NCBI RefSeq assembly: GCF_042649045.1
Contig: NZ_JBHSEF010000021.1
Location: 124,001-188,000 of the forward strand
Reading direction: 5' to 3'
DNA from: Chryseomicrobium palamuruense
Lineage (GTDB): Bacteria > Bacillota > Bacilli > Bacillales_A > Planococcaceae
DNA: 64,000 nucleotides
In this document: positions 1 to 9,210 of the stretch, one piece after another
Numbering within the stretch: the stretch's first letter is position 1
Layout: every line of letters starts with the position of its first letter
Notes under the pieces: model-generated
Told to the model about the DNA's origin: nothing
The model's database searches: none
Seen by the model: the letters and a program-made list of their open reading frames with translations, nothing else
Translations under genes and position numbers: made by a program

Positions 1-501
1 TGGGCTGCTATCGACCCACTGGTGTTAACCGTATTTAACTCACTAGGTATTTTCCCGCTGGTTTTTCTTACCTTACTGCTACGCAATGACAGAATGCGCT
101 GGCCTGCATGGCCGTTCTTACTCGTCTCGTTTGGACTCGGCGCGTTTTCCCTGTTGCCTTACTTTGCATTAGGCAATCGACCACCGGAACGAAAACTGCG
201 CACGCCTGCATGGCTTTTGAACATCTTGCAATCCAAAACGTGGCTCGCCTTTTTAATCTTAGTGACGATTGCCAACTTGATCACATTACAAAACGGAATC
301 TCCCTTGAAGCTTACATGGATGCGTTCAAGAAGTCTCACTTGGTCTCTGTCATGACGGTGGATTGGTTCATTTTATGGGGTCTCTCCATCTATGCGGTCT
401 ACCATTTCTATCCGGAAGCGCGCATGAAACCACTCGCTTTTCTGCCGATTCTTGGGCCACCTCTTGTGCTGTTGTTTAACCCACGCATGAAAGAAGTTTA
501 A
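1..501 (+). CDS. Membrane protein of unknown function, 5' end cut by window
   Basis: The frame is open from the first base, so the start lies upstream; at least 166 residues are present, ending in TAA. Four hydrophobic stretches can be seen (about residues 10-28, 38-55, 75-92 and 115-130), separated by short polar loops, and the C-terminus is basic, so this is a polytopic inner-membrane protein. A GTG occurs at position 22, but the preceding in-frame residues look like ordinary coding sequence and no ribosome-binding site precedes it. I do not recognise the family with confidence. A small membrane-protein gene follows 55 bp downstream on the same strand. Confidence 0.75.
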   Translation, partial: WAAIDPLVLTVFNSLGIFPLVFLTLLLRNDRMRWPAWPFLLVSFGLGAFSLLPYFALGNRPPERKLRTPAWLLNILQSKTWLAFLILVTIANLITLQNGISLEAYMDAFKKSHLVSVMTVDWFILWGLSIYAVYHFYPEARMKPLAFLPILGPPLVLLFNPRMKEV

Positions 502-556
502 CTTTTAGTCACTGGGGTACTTTAAGTGTAAACAATGCGTAAAGGAGTGAAGCGTA

Positions 557-721
557 ATGGATAACAATCGTCATGAAGAAAAGCACGTTGAAGTACATCG
601 TGAAGAGAGGACAGACAGCGGTCTCGTTGGAGCAACGTTCATTAAATACGCAGCCTACATCATTATTTTCTTCGGTGTTCTTTGGTTCCTGATTTCATAC
701 GTATTCCCGATGTTTGGCTAA
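557..721 (+). CDS. Small single-span membrane protein (54 aa)
   Basis: The ATG follows an AAGGAG ribosome-binding site with about 9 bases spacing. The first 22 residues are charged (His, Glu, Arg rich), followed by one hydrophobic segment (about residues 25-48) and a short tail ending in a Gly. This is a typical N-in single-span small protein. No function can be named. It lies 55 bp after the preceding membrane gene and directly before a hairpin terminator, so the two may form one transcript. Confidence 0.65.
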   Translation: MDNNRHEEKHVEVHREERTDSGLVGATFIKYAAYIIIFFGVLWFLISYVFPMFG

Positions 722-728
722 AAAATTG

Positions 729-756
729 AGCCGGGTCACTTTATAGTGACTCGGCT
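729..756. terminator. Bidirectional hairpin terminator
   Basis: A 12-bp stem with one G-T wobble and a TTAT loop lies between the convergent small membrane gene and the MATE gene. The MATE stop codon lies inside the structure. Confidence 0.7.
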
Positions 757-2120
757 TCTTGTCCGTCAGGTAAAGGTTTCACAAGAGCATACCGTTTCCA
801 TCGTTTGCTCTTCCAGCGGAACAGCATGATCAGTCCTCGCGTCCACTCATCAATGGCAATCGCCGCCCACACACCAGCAAGTCCCCAATCGAAGATAAAT
901 ACAAAAACATACCCGAGTGGCAAACTGATTCCAATCATCGAAATCGCTCCCATGAGCACTGGAAAACGTGCATCACCAGCAGCTCTCAACGAGTTGATAA
1001 TCACGATGTTTAGCGTACGACCGGTCTCTAAAAATAGGCCAAGGACCAGTACTTGGGCTGCTAACTTGAGTACTTCCGGATTATCCGTAAAGATGGCTAT
1101 AATCGGTTCCCTGAAAAGGACAACAAGTACCACAGCGGATACTGTGAACGTCATGGCATAGCGTACACTTTTCCATAGCTGGATGTATGCTTCCTCCGAA
1201 CGACCTGCACCAACAAAACGACCTACGATGATGGCTGTCCCCATACCAATTGCAATAGCGAACAAGTACGTGAACATTGAAATGTTATGCGCATATTGAC
1301 GGGCAGCCAGTGATTCAGCCCCTAAATACGTAATATAGAACAAGAACACAATTTGAGCGGCTTGGTAGAGAATCTGCTCAAATGCGGCAGGAAGTCCAAT
1401 TTTCAAGATTTTCCCTACATACTCTTTTGACCAATTGAAATAATCTCTCCACTTCACTCGCACTTCCATCACTTGATAGAAGAGCCAGAAAAAGACGAGC
1501 ATTGCTAGGAAACGACTTCCGATTGAAGAGATAGCTGCTCCCTCCACGCCGAGTTCCGGAAACCCAAATTTACCGAAAATCAGTACATAGTTCCCAATGA
1601 CGTGAATCACGTTCATTCCTAGAGAAACGTACATCGTCTGCTTCGTCCATCCGTGTACACGAATTACTGCCGAAAGAGAGTTGATGATCGCCTGTAAGAA
1701 GATTGCACCTCCCACAATGGATAGGTAACTTTGAGCGTAATCCAAGACATCACCTTGAAGGTTCATCGCCACCATCATTGCTTTGGCAAAAATCAAATAG
1801 ATGATGCTCAAGACAATTCCAATAACCAGGTTCAAGGTAATTGATAGTGCAGCCACACGGGATGCTTCTTTAATTAACTTCGAACCTAAAAACTGAGCAA
1901 CGACAATAGATGCACCTGCTGCAACGACCTCTAAAATTAAAATGGCAATATGAATGTATTGATTGGCAGCTCCCACCCCGGAAACGGCATCGTCCGACAG
2001 CGAACTTAACATGAACGTATCCACGATTCCCATGAGCATGAACAAAAAGACTTCTAAAAAGATGGGCCACGTTAGATGAAACAGGTTTAAATCACCGGTC
2101 TGCTTTGGCTTTTTCCACAC
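741..2120 (-). CDS. MATE family multidrug/Na+ antiporter
   Basis: The product has 459 residues, the usual length of a MATE exporter, with about 12 membrane-spanning segments in two homologous halves of six. The N-terminal segment (LTWPIFLEVFLFMLMGIVDT) and the GVGAANQ stretch that follows are typical of MatE domain 1, and the second half begins near KIGLPAAFEQILYQ. Members couple Na+ or H+ influx to export of cationic drugs or metabolites; the substrate cannot be told from sequence. It is a single gene with its own convergent terminator. The C-terminal tail is cytoplasmic and basic. Confidence 0.9.
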   Translation of the reverse strand: MWKKPKQTGDLNLFHLTWPIFLEVFLFMLMGIVDTFMLSSLSDDAVSGVGAANQYIHIAILILEVVAAGASIVVAQFLGSKLIKEASRVAALSITLNLVIGIVLSIIYLIFAKAMMVAMNLQGDVLDYAQSYLSIVGGAIFLQAIINSLSAVIRVHGWTKQTMYVSLGMNVIHVIGNYVLIFGKFGFPELGVEGAAISSIGSRFLAMLVFFWLFYQVMEVRVKWRDYFNWSKEYVGKILKIGLPAAFEQILYQAAQIVFLFYITYLGAESLAARQYAHNISMFTYLFAIAIGMGTAIIVGRFVGAGRSEEAYIQLWKSVRYAMTFTVSAVVLVVLFREPIIAIFTDNPEVLKLAAQVLVLGLFLETGRTLNIVIINSLRAAGDARFPVLMGAISMIGISLPLGYVFVFIFDWGLAGVWAAIAIDEWTRGLIMLFRWKSKRWKRYALVKPLPDGQEAESL

Positions 2121-2211
2121 AAAAACATCCTTCTTTCCTTAAATATTTCCTTATCATAGTAGACTTTCCCAAAAAGAAAAGAGTTAAAAAGGCGTACATG
2201 CAAAAAAAATA

Positions 2212-2235
2212 AACCCCAGACAGAAGTCTGAGGTT
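2212..2235 (-). terminator. Terminator of the LysM-3D gene
   Basis: The arms AACCcCAGAC and GTCTGaGGTT close an AGAA loop. On the minus strand it is followed by a T-rich stretch, about 25 bp after the stop codon. Confidence 0.7.
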
Positions 2236-2259
2236 CCTATGTTCGTTACTCGTTTTCTA

Positions 2260-3051
2260 TTAGTCTAAGATTTTAATCGTAACCGATTTACGGCCCCAGT
2301 TAAGAGCGTCTTGTTGATTGGGGATAAAGACATCAATCTTGTTTCCTTTGATTGCGCCGCCTGTATCTCCAGCGATGGCTTCACCATAGCCTTCTACCCA
2401 TACACGTGAACCAAGTGGAATCACGTTTGGATCAACTGCGATAACTTTTTGGTTCGGGTTTGAACGTAAGTCAATTCCTGTTGCTGTTGTACCAGAACAC
2501 CCTGTGCAATACGCTGTGTAAGCTGTTGCTTCTACTGTTAATGTACGTGCAGTAGCTGGTGCTGAAGCTTGTTGAGTAGATTTCGTAGATTGAGATGCTG
2601 CTGGTGCAGATGCTGTTGTCGAATTAGAAGCAGACGTTCCTGCTGATGTATTTACAGCTTGTGAACTTTCTACTGCTTTTGGTGCATTATATTCATTTCC
2701 TTCAACAAATACGACTTGTCCAGGAAGGATTAAGTCAGATGACAAACCGTTCCAGCCTTGAATATCTTGAACAGAAACATTATATGCTTTCGCAATGTTG
2801 TAAAGTGTATCGCCACTAACCACTGTGTACGACTTGAACTTTTCGAGTGTTAATTCTTGTTCTGGGAAAATCACTGAAGACTCTAAGTCGTTCCACTCTT
2901 GTAGATTTTCCACACTTACTTTGTTTTGTTGTGCAATGGACCACAATGTGTCCCCGCTTTTAACTGTATATGATTGTTCAGCTGCAGACGCATTAGCTGC
3001 GCCAATGAATAAACCTGTGATAGCGGTTAGTGCAACGATTTGCTTTTTCAT
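2260..3051 (-). CDS. Secreted cell-wall protein with two LysM repeats and a 3D domain (YocH-like)
   Basis: The 263 residues start with a signal peptide (about 1-23, cut after ANASA). Two LysM modules follow (about 26-70 and 73-116, each with the SGDTL-I core), which bind peptidoglycan glycan chains. A Ser/Thr/Ala-rich linker (about 120-168) leads to a C-terminal 3D domain (about 171-263) with the conserved Asp residues in AVDPNVIPLG, AGDTGGAI and KIDVF. The architecture matches Bacillus YocH/YabE-type muralytic proteins, where the 3D domain resembles the MltA fold and is thought to cleave the glycan strand. A GGAGG-type ribosome-binding site precedes the ATG. It is monocistronic with its own terminator. 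Confidence 0.9.
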   Translation of the reverse strand: MKKQIVALTAITGLFIGAANASAAEQSYTVKSGDTLWSIAQQNKVSVENLQEWNDLESSVIFPEQELTLEKFKSYTVVSGDTLYNIAKAYNVSVQDIQGWNGLSSDLILPGQVVFVEGNEYNAPKAVESSQAVNTSAGTSASNSTTASAPAASQSTKSTQQASAPATARTLTVEATAYTAYCTGCSGTTATGIDLRSNPNQKVIAVDPNVIPLGSRVWVEGYGEAIAGDTGGAIKGNKIDVFIPNQQDALNWGRKSVTIKILD

Positions 3052-3235
3052 AAATTGAAATTCCTCCTTTTCACTAACAGTACCAATCGTACCACCTCAA
3101 CATTGCAGGATGATAACAGGACTATTGAAATAAACTATCAAATACAAAACAGGGACATAACGTCTATAACAATCAAAAAACAAATATGACAATGACATTA
3201 CACAGGCGATTTCACATAACAAAACACAAAAAAAT

Positions 3236-3269
3236 AGCCATTCACAAGGTGAATCCCTTGCAAATGGCT
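3236..3269 (-). terminator. Terminator of the ATP-grasp/alpha-E operon
   Basis: AGCCATTcaCAAGG pairs with CCTTGcaAATGGCT. On the minus strand it runs into a TTTTTTT tract, just after the stop codon of the alpha-E/transglutaminase gene. Confidence 0.8.
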
Positions 3270-3276
3270 TATATTA

Positions 3277-5154
3277 TCAGGAAGAAATTAAACTAACACT
3301 TACTTTTACATCGATACTCGCCGCACCTCCGCGATAGACTCCTTGAACAGGGCTTACGTCAGAATAGTCACGTCCTACACACATCCGGATGTGATTTTCT
3401 AACGCTTCTACGTTATTGGTTGGATCTAACCCGACCCATCCAATCCCTGGAACCATGACTTCTACCCATGCATGGCTTGCTGCATCGCCTACGAGTGCGG
3501 AATCTTCGCCCACATATAAGTACCCACTGACGTAACGTGCAGGAATTTGCTTGGTTCGTAAAATGCCGAGCATGACGTGCGCCATATCTTGACATACCCC
3601 TCCACTTAATTCAAACGACTCTGTCGCTTTCGTACTTACATCCGTTGCGTTTGGGTCATAGGAGAACACGTCATACACATACCGCATCACATCTATGGAA
3701 TACTGAACGGGATTATTCATCAAGCCAATCGCTGCATCCACGCGGTCCATCTGTTCGGTATTCAAATACGTATACGCTGTATTTGCTAAGTAACCGGCAT
3801 AGTGTTCCTGGAATAGATCTGAATGGAAAATGTCTTTCATCTCCGGGGAGTAGTCAATCTGATTAATGAATGGACTGCGCTGAATACTAACGATGGAGGT
3901 CGATTTGATTTCTAGATGTTGGTGACGTTCGGCAATAAAGAATGTCTCCACACTATTCCCCCAGATGTCTGTATGTGCTTTCGTGATGGTCATTGGGGAA
4001 ATATCGGTGCGATAAGACAATAATCGCTGACACTCATCGGAACGTGGTTTCAGACGGATAGAATTCATACTTTGATCGACCACGGTCTCATAGTCAAAGA
4101 CATTTGTATGTTCAATTTTATACTTCATAGCTGTCTTTCTCCTCATTTCTGGCGGAAGGGCTGGCTCTTGATGTTGAGAGAAAGTAGTGGTAACCGGTTC
4201 AATCAGGAAATACGTCCTCGAGAAGATCTGCCCGATCTGATTACACTTGTTTTGGAATTGATTTAAGAAGTCTATGGTTTGATTCGTATCTAAATCTTGA
4301 ATCTTCATATCGTTAAATTCACGTCGTAAGGCATCCATCGCCTCGTAGAGCTCAACAGAATAACGGGCGACTTTCGCATTTTCAAGTGCATCAATTGCTT
4401 CCCTGACATGATCCATACAATACCGGATTGATCTCGGAAAATCTTCATTCGTTATTAAAAACGATAAAATTTTCGTCGCGTCCATCCGTGGTGGATTGGA
4501 TTTCAAATACGCTTCATACCCATTTACCATGCGGAGAGCACTTGACCAATAATAATAGTCCGTTGTTTCATACACTTCTTCTCGACCTTTCGTCTGTTCA
4601 CTGACGACATTCAAGATTCGTGCTGTTTTTTCTGCACGTTCCAGCCATTTTCCTATCTTCAACATATAATATGCCACATCACGCGACATGGCTGCTTCAA
4701 TTATGCCTTGGGCCATATAAGAAGCCTGCTTCGTCTCATTGAAAAAGTCGCGCATTTTATGGATGGAGTACGGCTTTTCAGGCAAATTTTGCGAGGTCAA
4801 ATAAAATTGGTTCCATGCTTCAAATAAATCATTCGGAATATAATCACGGGTGACACGTGCATTGTCACGGGCAATTCGAATGTTACATAGCGCAGAATTC
4901 AAGTTTCCTTTACCAAATGCTAGATAGGAAATCAGATCTTCGACACGTGTCTTTCCTTGTTGTTCAAGTTTTTTTAACTCATCTGACGTCGCACAAACTT
5001 CAAATAACACTTGATAATCGTCTTCTTGAAAAATGTCTTTATTCCCCGCTTCTAACATCTGCGTCAGATGGACGTGCATAATGCGGGAATGACTTTCGGA
5101 TCGTTCTATGTTTCGCGCCATCCAGTAGAGGGCATCAGCTACGCGGCTCAGCAT
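3277..5154 (-). CDS. Fused alpha-E domain and transglutaminase-like protein
   Basis: The start was placed at MLSRVADALYW because GGGGG lies 8 bases before that ATG; an in-frame GTG/ATG further up lacks a site. Residues 1-320 form an alpha-E (DUF403) helical domain. About residues 342-625 are a transglutaminase with its N-terminal beta domain and a Cys-His-Asp triad in GGVCQDMAH (about C521), SHAWVEV (H561) and GLDPTN (D577). These two domains are usually separate neighbouring genes; here one open frame joins them. The junction still holds GGAG 10 bases before an ATG at 4128 and an out-of-frame TGA, so the fusion may be recent, or translation may restart there. Together with the upstream ATP-grasp gene it belongs to a conserved cluster proposed to make or modify peptides. 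Confidence 0.85.
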   Translation of the reverse strand: MLSRVADALYWMARNIERSESHSRIMHVHLTQMLEAGNKDIFQEDDYQVLFEVCATSDELKKLEQQGKTRVEDLISYLAFGKGNLNSALCNIRIARDNARVTRDYIPNDLFEAWNQFYLTSQNLPEKPYSIHKMRDFFNETKQASYMAQGIIEAAMSRDVAYYMLKIGKWLERAEKTARILNVVSEQTKGREEVYETTDYYYWSSALRMVNGYEAYLKSNPPRMDATKILSFLITNEDFPRSIRYCMDHVREAIDALENAKVARYSVELYEAMDALRREFNDMKIQDLDTNQTIDFLNQFQNKCNQIGQIFSRTYFLIEPVTTTFSQHQEPALPPEMRRKTAMKYKIEHTNVFDYETVVDQSMNSIRLKPRSDECQRLLSYRTDISPMTITKAHTDIWGNSVETFFIAERHQHLEIKSTSIVSIQRSPFINQIDYSPEMKDIFHSDLFQEHYAGYLANTAYTYLNTEQMDRVDAAIGLMNNPVQYSIDVMRYVYDVFSYDPNATDVSTKATESFELSGGVCQDMAHVMLGILRTKQIPARYVSGYLYVGEDSALVGDAASHAWVEVMVPGIGWVGLDPTNNVEALENHIRMCVGRDYSDVSPVQGVYRGGAASIDVKVSVSLISS

Positions 5155-6598
5155 CGTGCGTTCCCCCATTCTTTAAAATCCATGTATCTTTTGCACCGCC
5201 ACCCTGTGACGAGTTGACGACGAGTGAACCTTTTTTGAGTGCCACACGAGAAAGGCCACCCGGAAGCACATGCGTCTCTTTTCCGCGCATCACAAAAACC
5301 CGTAAATCAACATGACAAGGGTAGAACTCTTCTCCCTGATAGGATGGAGCCCGTGACAACTGAATCGTAGGCTGTGCAATGTACTGTTTCGGATTCCCTA
5401 AAATCTTTTCTTTGAAACTCTCAATCACGTCTTCATCCGCATGAGGTCCGATCAACATGTCGTAGCCTCCAGATTCACCTACATTCTTGATGACGAGTTT
5501 CCGGATATTCTCAAGCACCCAGTTGCGCGTCTCTTCTTCTTCTAGTCGATACGTCTGAACGTTTTCGATAATTGGCTCTTCGTCCAGGTAAAAACGGATC
5601 ATATCAGGTACGTAGGAATACATCGCTTTATCATCTGCTACTCCGTTCCCTATTGCATTCAAGATGGCCACATTTCCTTTTTTATATACCTCGACAAGAC
5701 CCCGTACTCCTAGCATCGAATCCGGACGAAATGCTTCTGGGTCTAGATAGTCATCATCAATTCTACGATAAATGATATCAATCCGCTGCAGTCCTCGAAT
5801 CGTTTTCATAAAAACATAGTCGTCTTTAATGACAAGGTCCCGTCCTTCCACAAGATGGAGGCCCATCTGCTGGGCAAGAAACACGTGGTCATAGTAAGCC
5901 GCGTTATACATCCCCGGCGTCAACAGTACAGCTAGTGGATTGCCCACGCCTTCCGGTGCATGGTCGAGCATCGCTTCGTGGAGATACGTCAATTGGTGCT
6001 CCAACGTATGTACAGGTTCTTCCGCAAAAAATTCCGGATATACTTGACGCATCACGTAGCGGTTTTGATAAACATAGGACATTCCAGATGGATTCCGCAG
6101 ATTGTCTTCAAGGACCTTATAATTCCCATGCTCATCCCGAATAAGGTCGATTCCCGCAAGGAAAATATGGTTATCAAGAGGTACACGAACACCTGCCGCC
6201 TGGTCTTTATAATAGTAGGCGTTGTTTTCCACAAGGTCTCTTGGCACAATCCCCGCTTCTAAGATTTTACCTTCATGGTAAATATCCTTTAAAAAACAGT
6301 TCAAGGCTTCGGTGCGTTGGGCCATCCCTTTTTCGATTTTCTTCCAATCTTCATCGGGTATAATAATCGGTACGAAGTCAAATGGCATCGTCCGCTCTGT
6401 TCCTACATTCTGGTGATAGACTGTGAAAGTGATGCCTTGTCTAAGAAATGACAGTTGGGCGAGCTCATGCTTCTCTCTCAACGTTTCTTCATTCGCTTCT
6501 TGTAGTTTCTGATAGAAGTTTTGATAATGCGGCTTAGGGGATTTATCTTTTTCAAGCATTTCGTCGAAAAACGGTGGAACTTCGTACTTGTCGAACAT
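5135..6598 (-). CDS. Circularly permuted ATP-grasp type 2 family protein
   Basis: The product has 487 residues of the DUF404/DUF407 circularly permuted ATP-grasp family, predicted ATP-dependent peptide-bond-forming ligases. Family signatures include GIDLIRDEHGNYKVLEDNLR (metal and ATP-binding Asp, Glu and Asn) and the C-terminal GGGAKDTWIL. The start at 6598 is chosen because GGAGG lies 7 bases upstream; the longer frame would begin inside that site. It overlaps the alpha-E/transglutaminase gene by 20 bp, indicating translational coupling. The alpha-E plus ATP-grasp plus transglutaminase set recurs in many bacteria; the substrate is unknown. Confidence 0.9.
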   Translation of the reverse strand: MFDKYEVPPFFDEMLEKDKSPKPHYQNFYQKLQEANEETLREKHELAQLSFLRQGITFTVYHQNVGTERTMPFDFVPIIIPDEDWKKIEKGMAQRTEALNCFLKDIYHEGKILEAGIVPRDLVENNAYYYKDQAAGVRVPLDNHIFLAGIDLIRDEHGNYKVLEDNLRNPSGMSYVYQNRYVMRQVYPEFFAEEPVHTLEHQLTYLHEAMLDHAPEGVGNPLAVLLTPGMYNAAYYDHVFLAQQMGLHLVEGRDLVIKDDYVFMKTIRGLQRIDIIYRRIDDDYLDPEAFRPDSMLGVRGLVEVYKKGNVAILNAIGNGVADDKAMYSYVPDMIRFYLDEEPIIENVQTYRLEEEETRNWVLENIRKLVIKNVGESGGYDMLIGPHADEDVIESFKEKILGNPKQYIAQPTIQLSRAPSYQGEEFYPCHVDLRVFVMRGKETHVLPGGLSRVALKKGSLVVNSSQGGGAKDTWILKNGGTHDAEPRS

Positions 6599-6763
6599 GT
6601 GCTGGCCTCCATTCATTTTAATTTTATGCTAATCACTAGTTCTCATACCCTCTTCTGAGTGAGTATAGACACATAGGTTTGGAAATTTTTTCTCTGCCGG
6701 TGTTACTTTGATTAGAAGTAGGGTACAGGAACAATACTGAAGAACAATGAAGGAGGAATTTAT

Positions 6764-8299
6764 ATGACTCAATCGTTTACAAATGAACCTTCGTCTTACT
6801 GGCTCGATGGTCCTCAAATTCCGGAATTTGCCCCTTTAAATGAATCGATTCGAACAGATATCGTTATTGTGGGAGGCGGTATCGTCGGCATTACAGCTGC
6901 GTATTTACTGCGAAATTCCGGTCGGCTTGTAACGGTTCTAGAAGGCGGCCGATTGCTTCACGGGACAACGGGTTATACAACTGCGAAACTTACTGCGCAA
7001 CATGGATTAATTTACGACGAATTGATCTCCACGTTTTCAGAACAGCAAGCAGGGGATTACTACGAAGCCAATCGAAAAGCCATGGACTGGGTTAAACAGC
7101 TCGTCGATGAGCTTGGTATCGACTGCGGTTTAGAGACTCGTCCTGCCTACCTCTATTCAGAGTCGACAAAGGGTGAGGAGCAACTTGAAAAAGAGTATGA
7201 AGCGTATCAGAAACTAGGTATTCCAGGCGCAACGCTTACGACCGAAACCGACCTACCTTTCCCCATTCGGAAGGCGTTACGGCTCGATGACCAATTACAG
7301 TTCCATCCTGTATATTTATTGGCTACTCTTGTGAAAGAAGCAACTGATGCAGGCGTCAAATTTTATGAGAACTCCCGCGCGAAGACGGTTCACATGCCGA
7401 GTCAAGTTGAACTGGTGGATGGCCATAAAGTGGATGCCCAGCAAGTTCTCGTCACGAGTCACTTCCCGTTTAACGATTTTGAAGGACTGTACTTTTCTCG
7501 CATGCGTCCTGAACGCAGTTACGCGATGACTTTACGCGGGAATGTTCAGGAAGACCTCGGCATGTACATCAATGTAGAAAGTCCAACTCGTTCCATTCGT
7601 AGTGTGCTTGATGCATCGGGCGAACGACTCCTCCAAATCGGTGGCGAAGGACATGTCTCTGGTCGCCACGAAGAGAGCACGCGAAACAATTACGCAAAGC
7701 TCCGGGATTTTGCGGCAGAACACTTCGGCACAACAGAAGTGACCCACCACTGGTCCGCTCAAGATTTGGCCCCTCTTGACCATCTTCCATACATCGGACA
7801 AATGGTGACAGGCATGCCGAATGTCTTTGTCGCAACCGGATTCTCAAAGTGGGGAATGTCGAATGGAATTGCAGCCGCTCACATATTGCATGACCTGGCC
7901 CTTGACCGTTCCAATCCTTATGAAGAACTGTTCTCGCCAACACGCTCAAAATTGAAGCCAAAGGATGTCGGTAGCTTCATTAAAGACAATGCGGGTGTGG
8001 CGAAAGAATTGATTAAGGGGAAATTGACGGGAGCCGAGGCATCTCTTGACGAACTCGGTTTGGATGAAGGGAAAATCGTTCGTGTCGACGGTCAGAAGCT
8101 GGCAGCATATAAAGATGAGCAAGGGGCTGTGACGTTTGTAAAGCCCGCTTGTACACATATGGGCTGTGATGTCGCATTCAATCAAGCGGAACGCTCATGG
8201 GATTGCCCATGTCATGGTTCCCGCTTCAGTTACCGCGGTGACGTACTAGAAGGTCCAGCAACAGAACCACTCGAGCAAGTTCAGCCGAAACAGTCATAA
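6764..8299 (+). CDS. yhfW: FAD-dependent oxidoreductase with C-terminal Rieske domain (YhfW-like)
   Basis: AAGGAGG precedes the ATG. The 511 residues comprise a DAO-type FAD domain with the dinucleotide motif VGGGIVG (about 34-40) and the FAD-contacting ATGFSKWGMSNG near residue 365, then a C-terminal Rieske module. The [2Fe-2S] ligands are C463 and H465 in CTHMGC and C481 and H484 in CPCHGS; the extra C468 and C483 can form the Rieske disulfide. Length and order match B. subtilis YhfW. It probably oxidises an amine or amino acid and passes electrons through the cluster; the substrate is unknown. A strong terminator follows. Confidence 0.9.
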   Translation: MTQSFTNEPSSYWLDGPQIPEFAPLNESIRTDIVIVGGGIVGITAAYLLRNSGRLVTVLEGGRLLHGTTGYTTAKLTAQHGLIYDELISTFSEQQAGDYYEANRKAMDWVKQLVDELGIDCGLETRPAYLYSESTKGEEQLEKEYEAYQKLGIPGATLTTETDLPFPIRKALRLDDQLQFHPVYLLATLVKEATDAGVKFYENSRAKTVHMPSQVELVDGHKVDAQQVLVTSHFPFNDFEGLYFSRMRPERSYAMTLRGNVQEDLGMYINVESPTRSIRSVLDASGERLLQIGGEGHVSGRHEESTRNNYAKLRDFAAEHFGTTEVTHHWSAQDLAPLDHLPYIGQMVTGMPNVFVATGFSKWGMSNGIAAAHILHDLALDRSNPYEELFSPTRSKLKPKDVGSFIKDNAGVAKELIKGKLTGAEASLDELGLDEGKIVRVDGQKLAAYKDEQGAVTFVKPACTHMGCDVAFNQAERSWDCPCHGSRFSYRGDVLEGPATEPLEQVQPKQS

Positions 8300-8304
8300 C
8301 ATAC

Positions 8305-8347
8305 AAAAACCTTAGCTTCCCGTTTATTGGGAAAGCTAAGGTTTTTT
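8305..8347. terminator. Bidirectional terminator
   Basis: AAAACCTTAGCTT pairs with AAGCTAAGGTTTT around a CCCGTTTATTGGG loop region, followed by T6. It serves the Rieske oxidoreductase (+) and the convergent gene (-). Confidence 0.85.
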
Positions 8348-8807
8348 AGTTGCGACGGAAGCCTTCTTCTTTTAGATAGAGAATAGCCGCTTCTTGTGAT
8401 TCAAAGCTATCTTCTAAGTTCAGGCCATGATAGATGTTCCATAAATCATCTTCGTTCACGAGCTTCAATTCGCCACCTTCACGGTTGCGCCACACTTGTT
8501 CGCCTGCTTCTTCAGATGCGTCTTCTTCTTTTGTCGACAGAAGCGCAATCGAGTAGCGAATCATTTCTTTGATGTCGTCTTCTGTCGCATCAAAGATATT
8601 GATCAGACCGCGTTCATCTGCCTCGTAGGGGCCACCTTCCCCAACAAAGATGAATCCGTTGCCGTTCGGGTGAAGTTGTTGCACGACAATCGTCTTGTCA
8701 TACTGGCTGTCTTCAAAGTGGTAGTTCAGACGTTTCAGAGAGATCTGTTTTTTGGTGAGTTCAGGGAACGATTCGATGATCGCTTGTTTTTGTTCAAAGC
8801 TTAGCAT
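8346..8807 (-). CDS. Conserved acidic cytoplasmic protein of unknown function
   Basis: 153 residues, acidic and without signal peptide or membrane segment. The N-terminal part (FPELTKKQISLKRLNYHFE, then VVQQLHPNGNGFIFVGEGG) resembles a small conserved protein of Bacillales and staphylococci for which I know no function. AGAGG precedes the ATG with 6 bases spacing. It is monocistronic, with a convergent terminator at its 3' end and a repeat-filled divergent region upstream. Confidence 0.75.
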   Translation of the reverse strand: MLSFEQKQAIIESFPELTKKQISLKRLNYHFEDSQYDKTIVVQQLHPNGNGFIFVGEGGPYEADERGLINIFDATEDDIKEMIRYSIALLSTKEEDASEEAGEQVWRNREGGELKLVNEDDLWNIYHGLNLEDSFESQEAAILYLKEEGFRRN

Positions 8808-8898
8808 ACGTAGCCTCTTTCTGATGGGTATTGGTTATTGGTATTGAGTATAGCATAGATTGGGTAAGGTTTGGGTGGGTTGGTGGTGGATTTGGGTT

Positions 8899-9045
8899 GG
8901 TGAGCGGGCGTTCAGGGCGGGTGAGCGGGCGTTCATTAGCCATGAGTTTCGTTTTATTGGCCATGAGTTTCGTTTTATTGGCCATGAATCTCTTTTTATT
9001 AGCCATGATTCGTATTTTATTCTCCATGATTGGCATCCCATTAGT
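8899..9045 (-). repeat. Locus A: 21-bp periodic array of the composite intergenic element
   Basis: On the minus strand, CATGGCYAATAAAACGAAA-type units start every 21 bp (CATG anchor on the plus strand at 8941, 8962, 8983, 9004 and 9025). They lead into two GAACGCCCGCTCACC modules, again 21 bp apart (8899-8913 and 8920-8934). Units decay outward. Because 21 is divisible by three, long frames open on both strands; I do not regard them as genes. The array fills the divergent region between two genes. Confidence 0.9.
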
Positions 9046-9109
9046 CACAAATGAAATTATAGAAACAAATCTCCTCGCACCTACCAACAAGATTGAAACC
9101 TGACTACAC

Positions 9110-9140
9110 AAGCCCTTGCTAGAAAGATCTTCCCCACTTC
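9110..9140 (-). repeat. Locus A: conserved head of the composite element
   Basis: The 31-bp segment, on the plus strand AAGCCCTTGCTAG, then AAAGATCTT, then CCCCACTTC, recurs at 34112-34142 with a few changes and, reversed, at 59539-59569. It lies 65 bp from the 21-bp array, in the same relative orientation as at the other loci. Confidence 0.85.
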
Positions 9141-9210
9141 AAAATTATCTTGCAATTCAAACAAATACTATCTACAATGAGAAAAAATACCATTAGAAAA
9201 GAGGCTGCCT

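Noticed and set aside
8794..9111. 105-codon minus-strand frame and plus-strand counterparts over the 21-bp array
   Set aside because: Produced by the 21-bp period; differences between loci A and B hit second codon positions as often as third, so there is no sign of protein selection.
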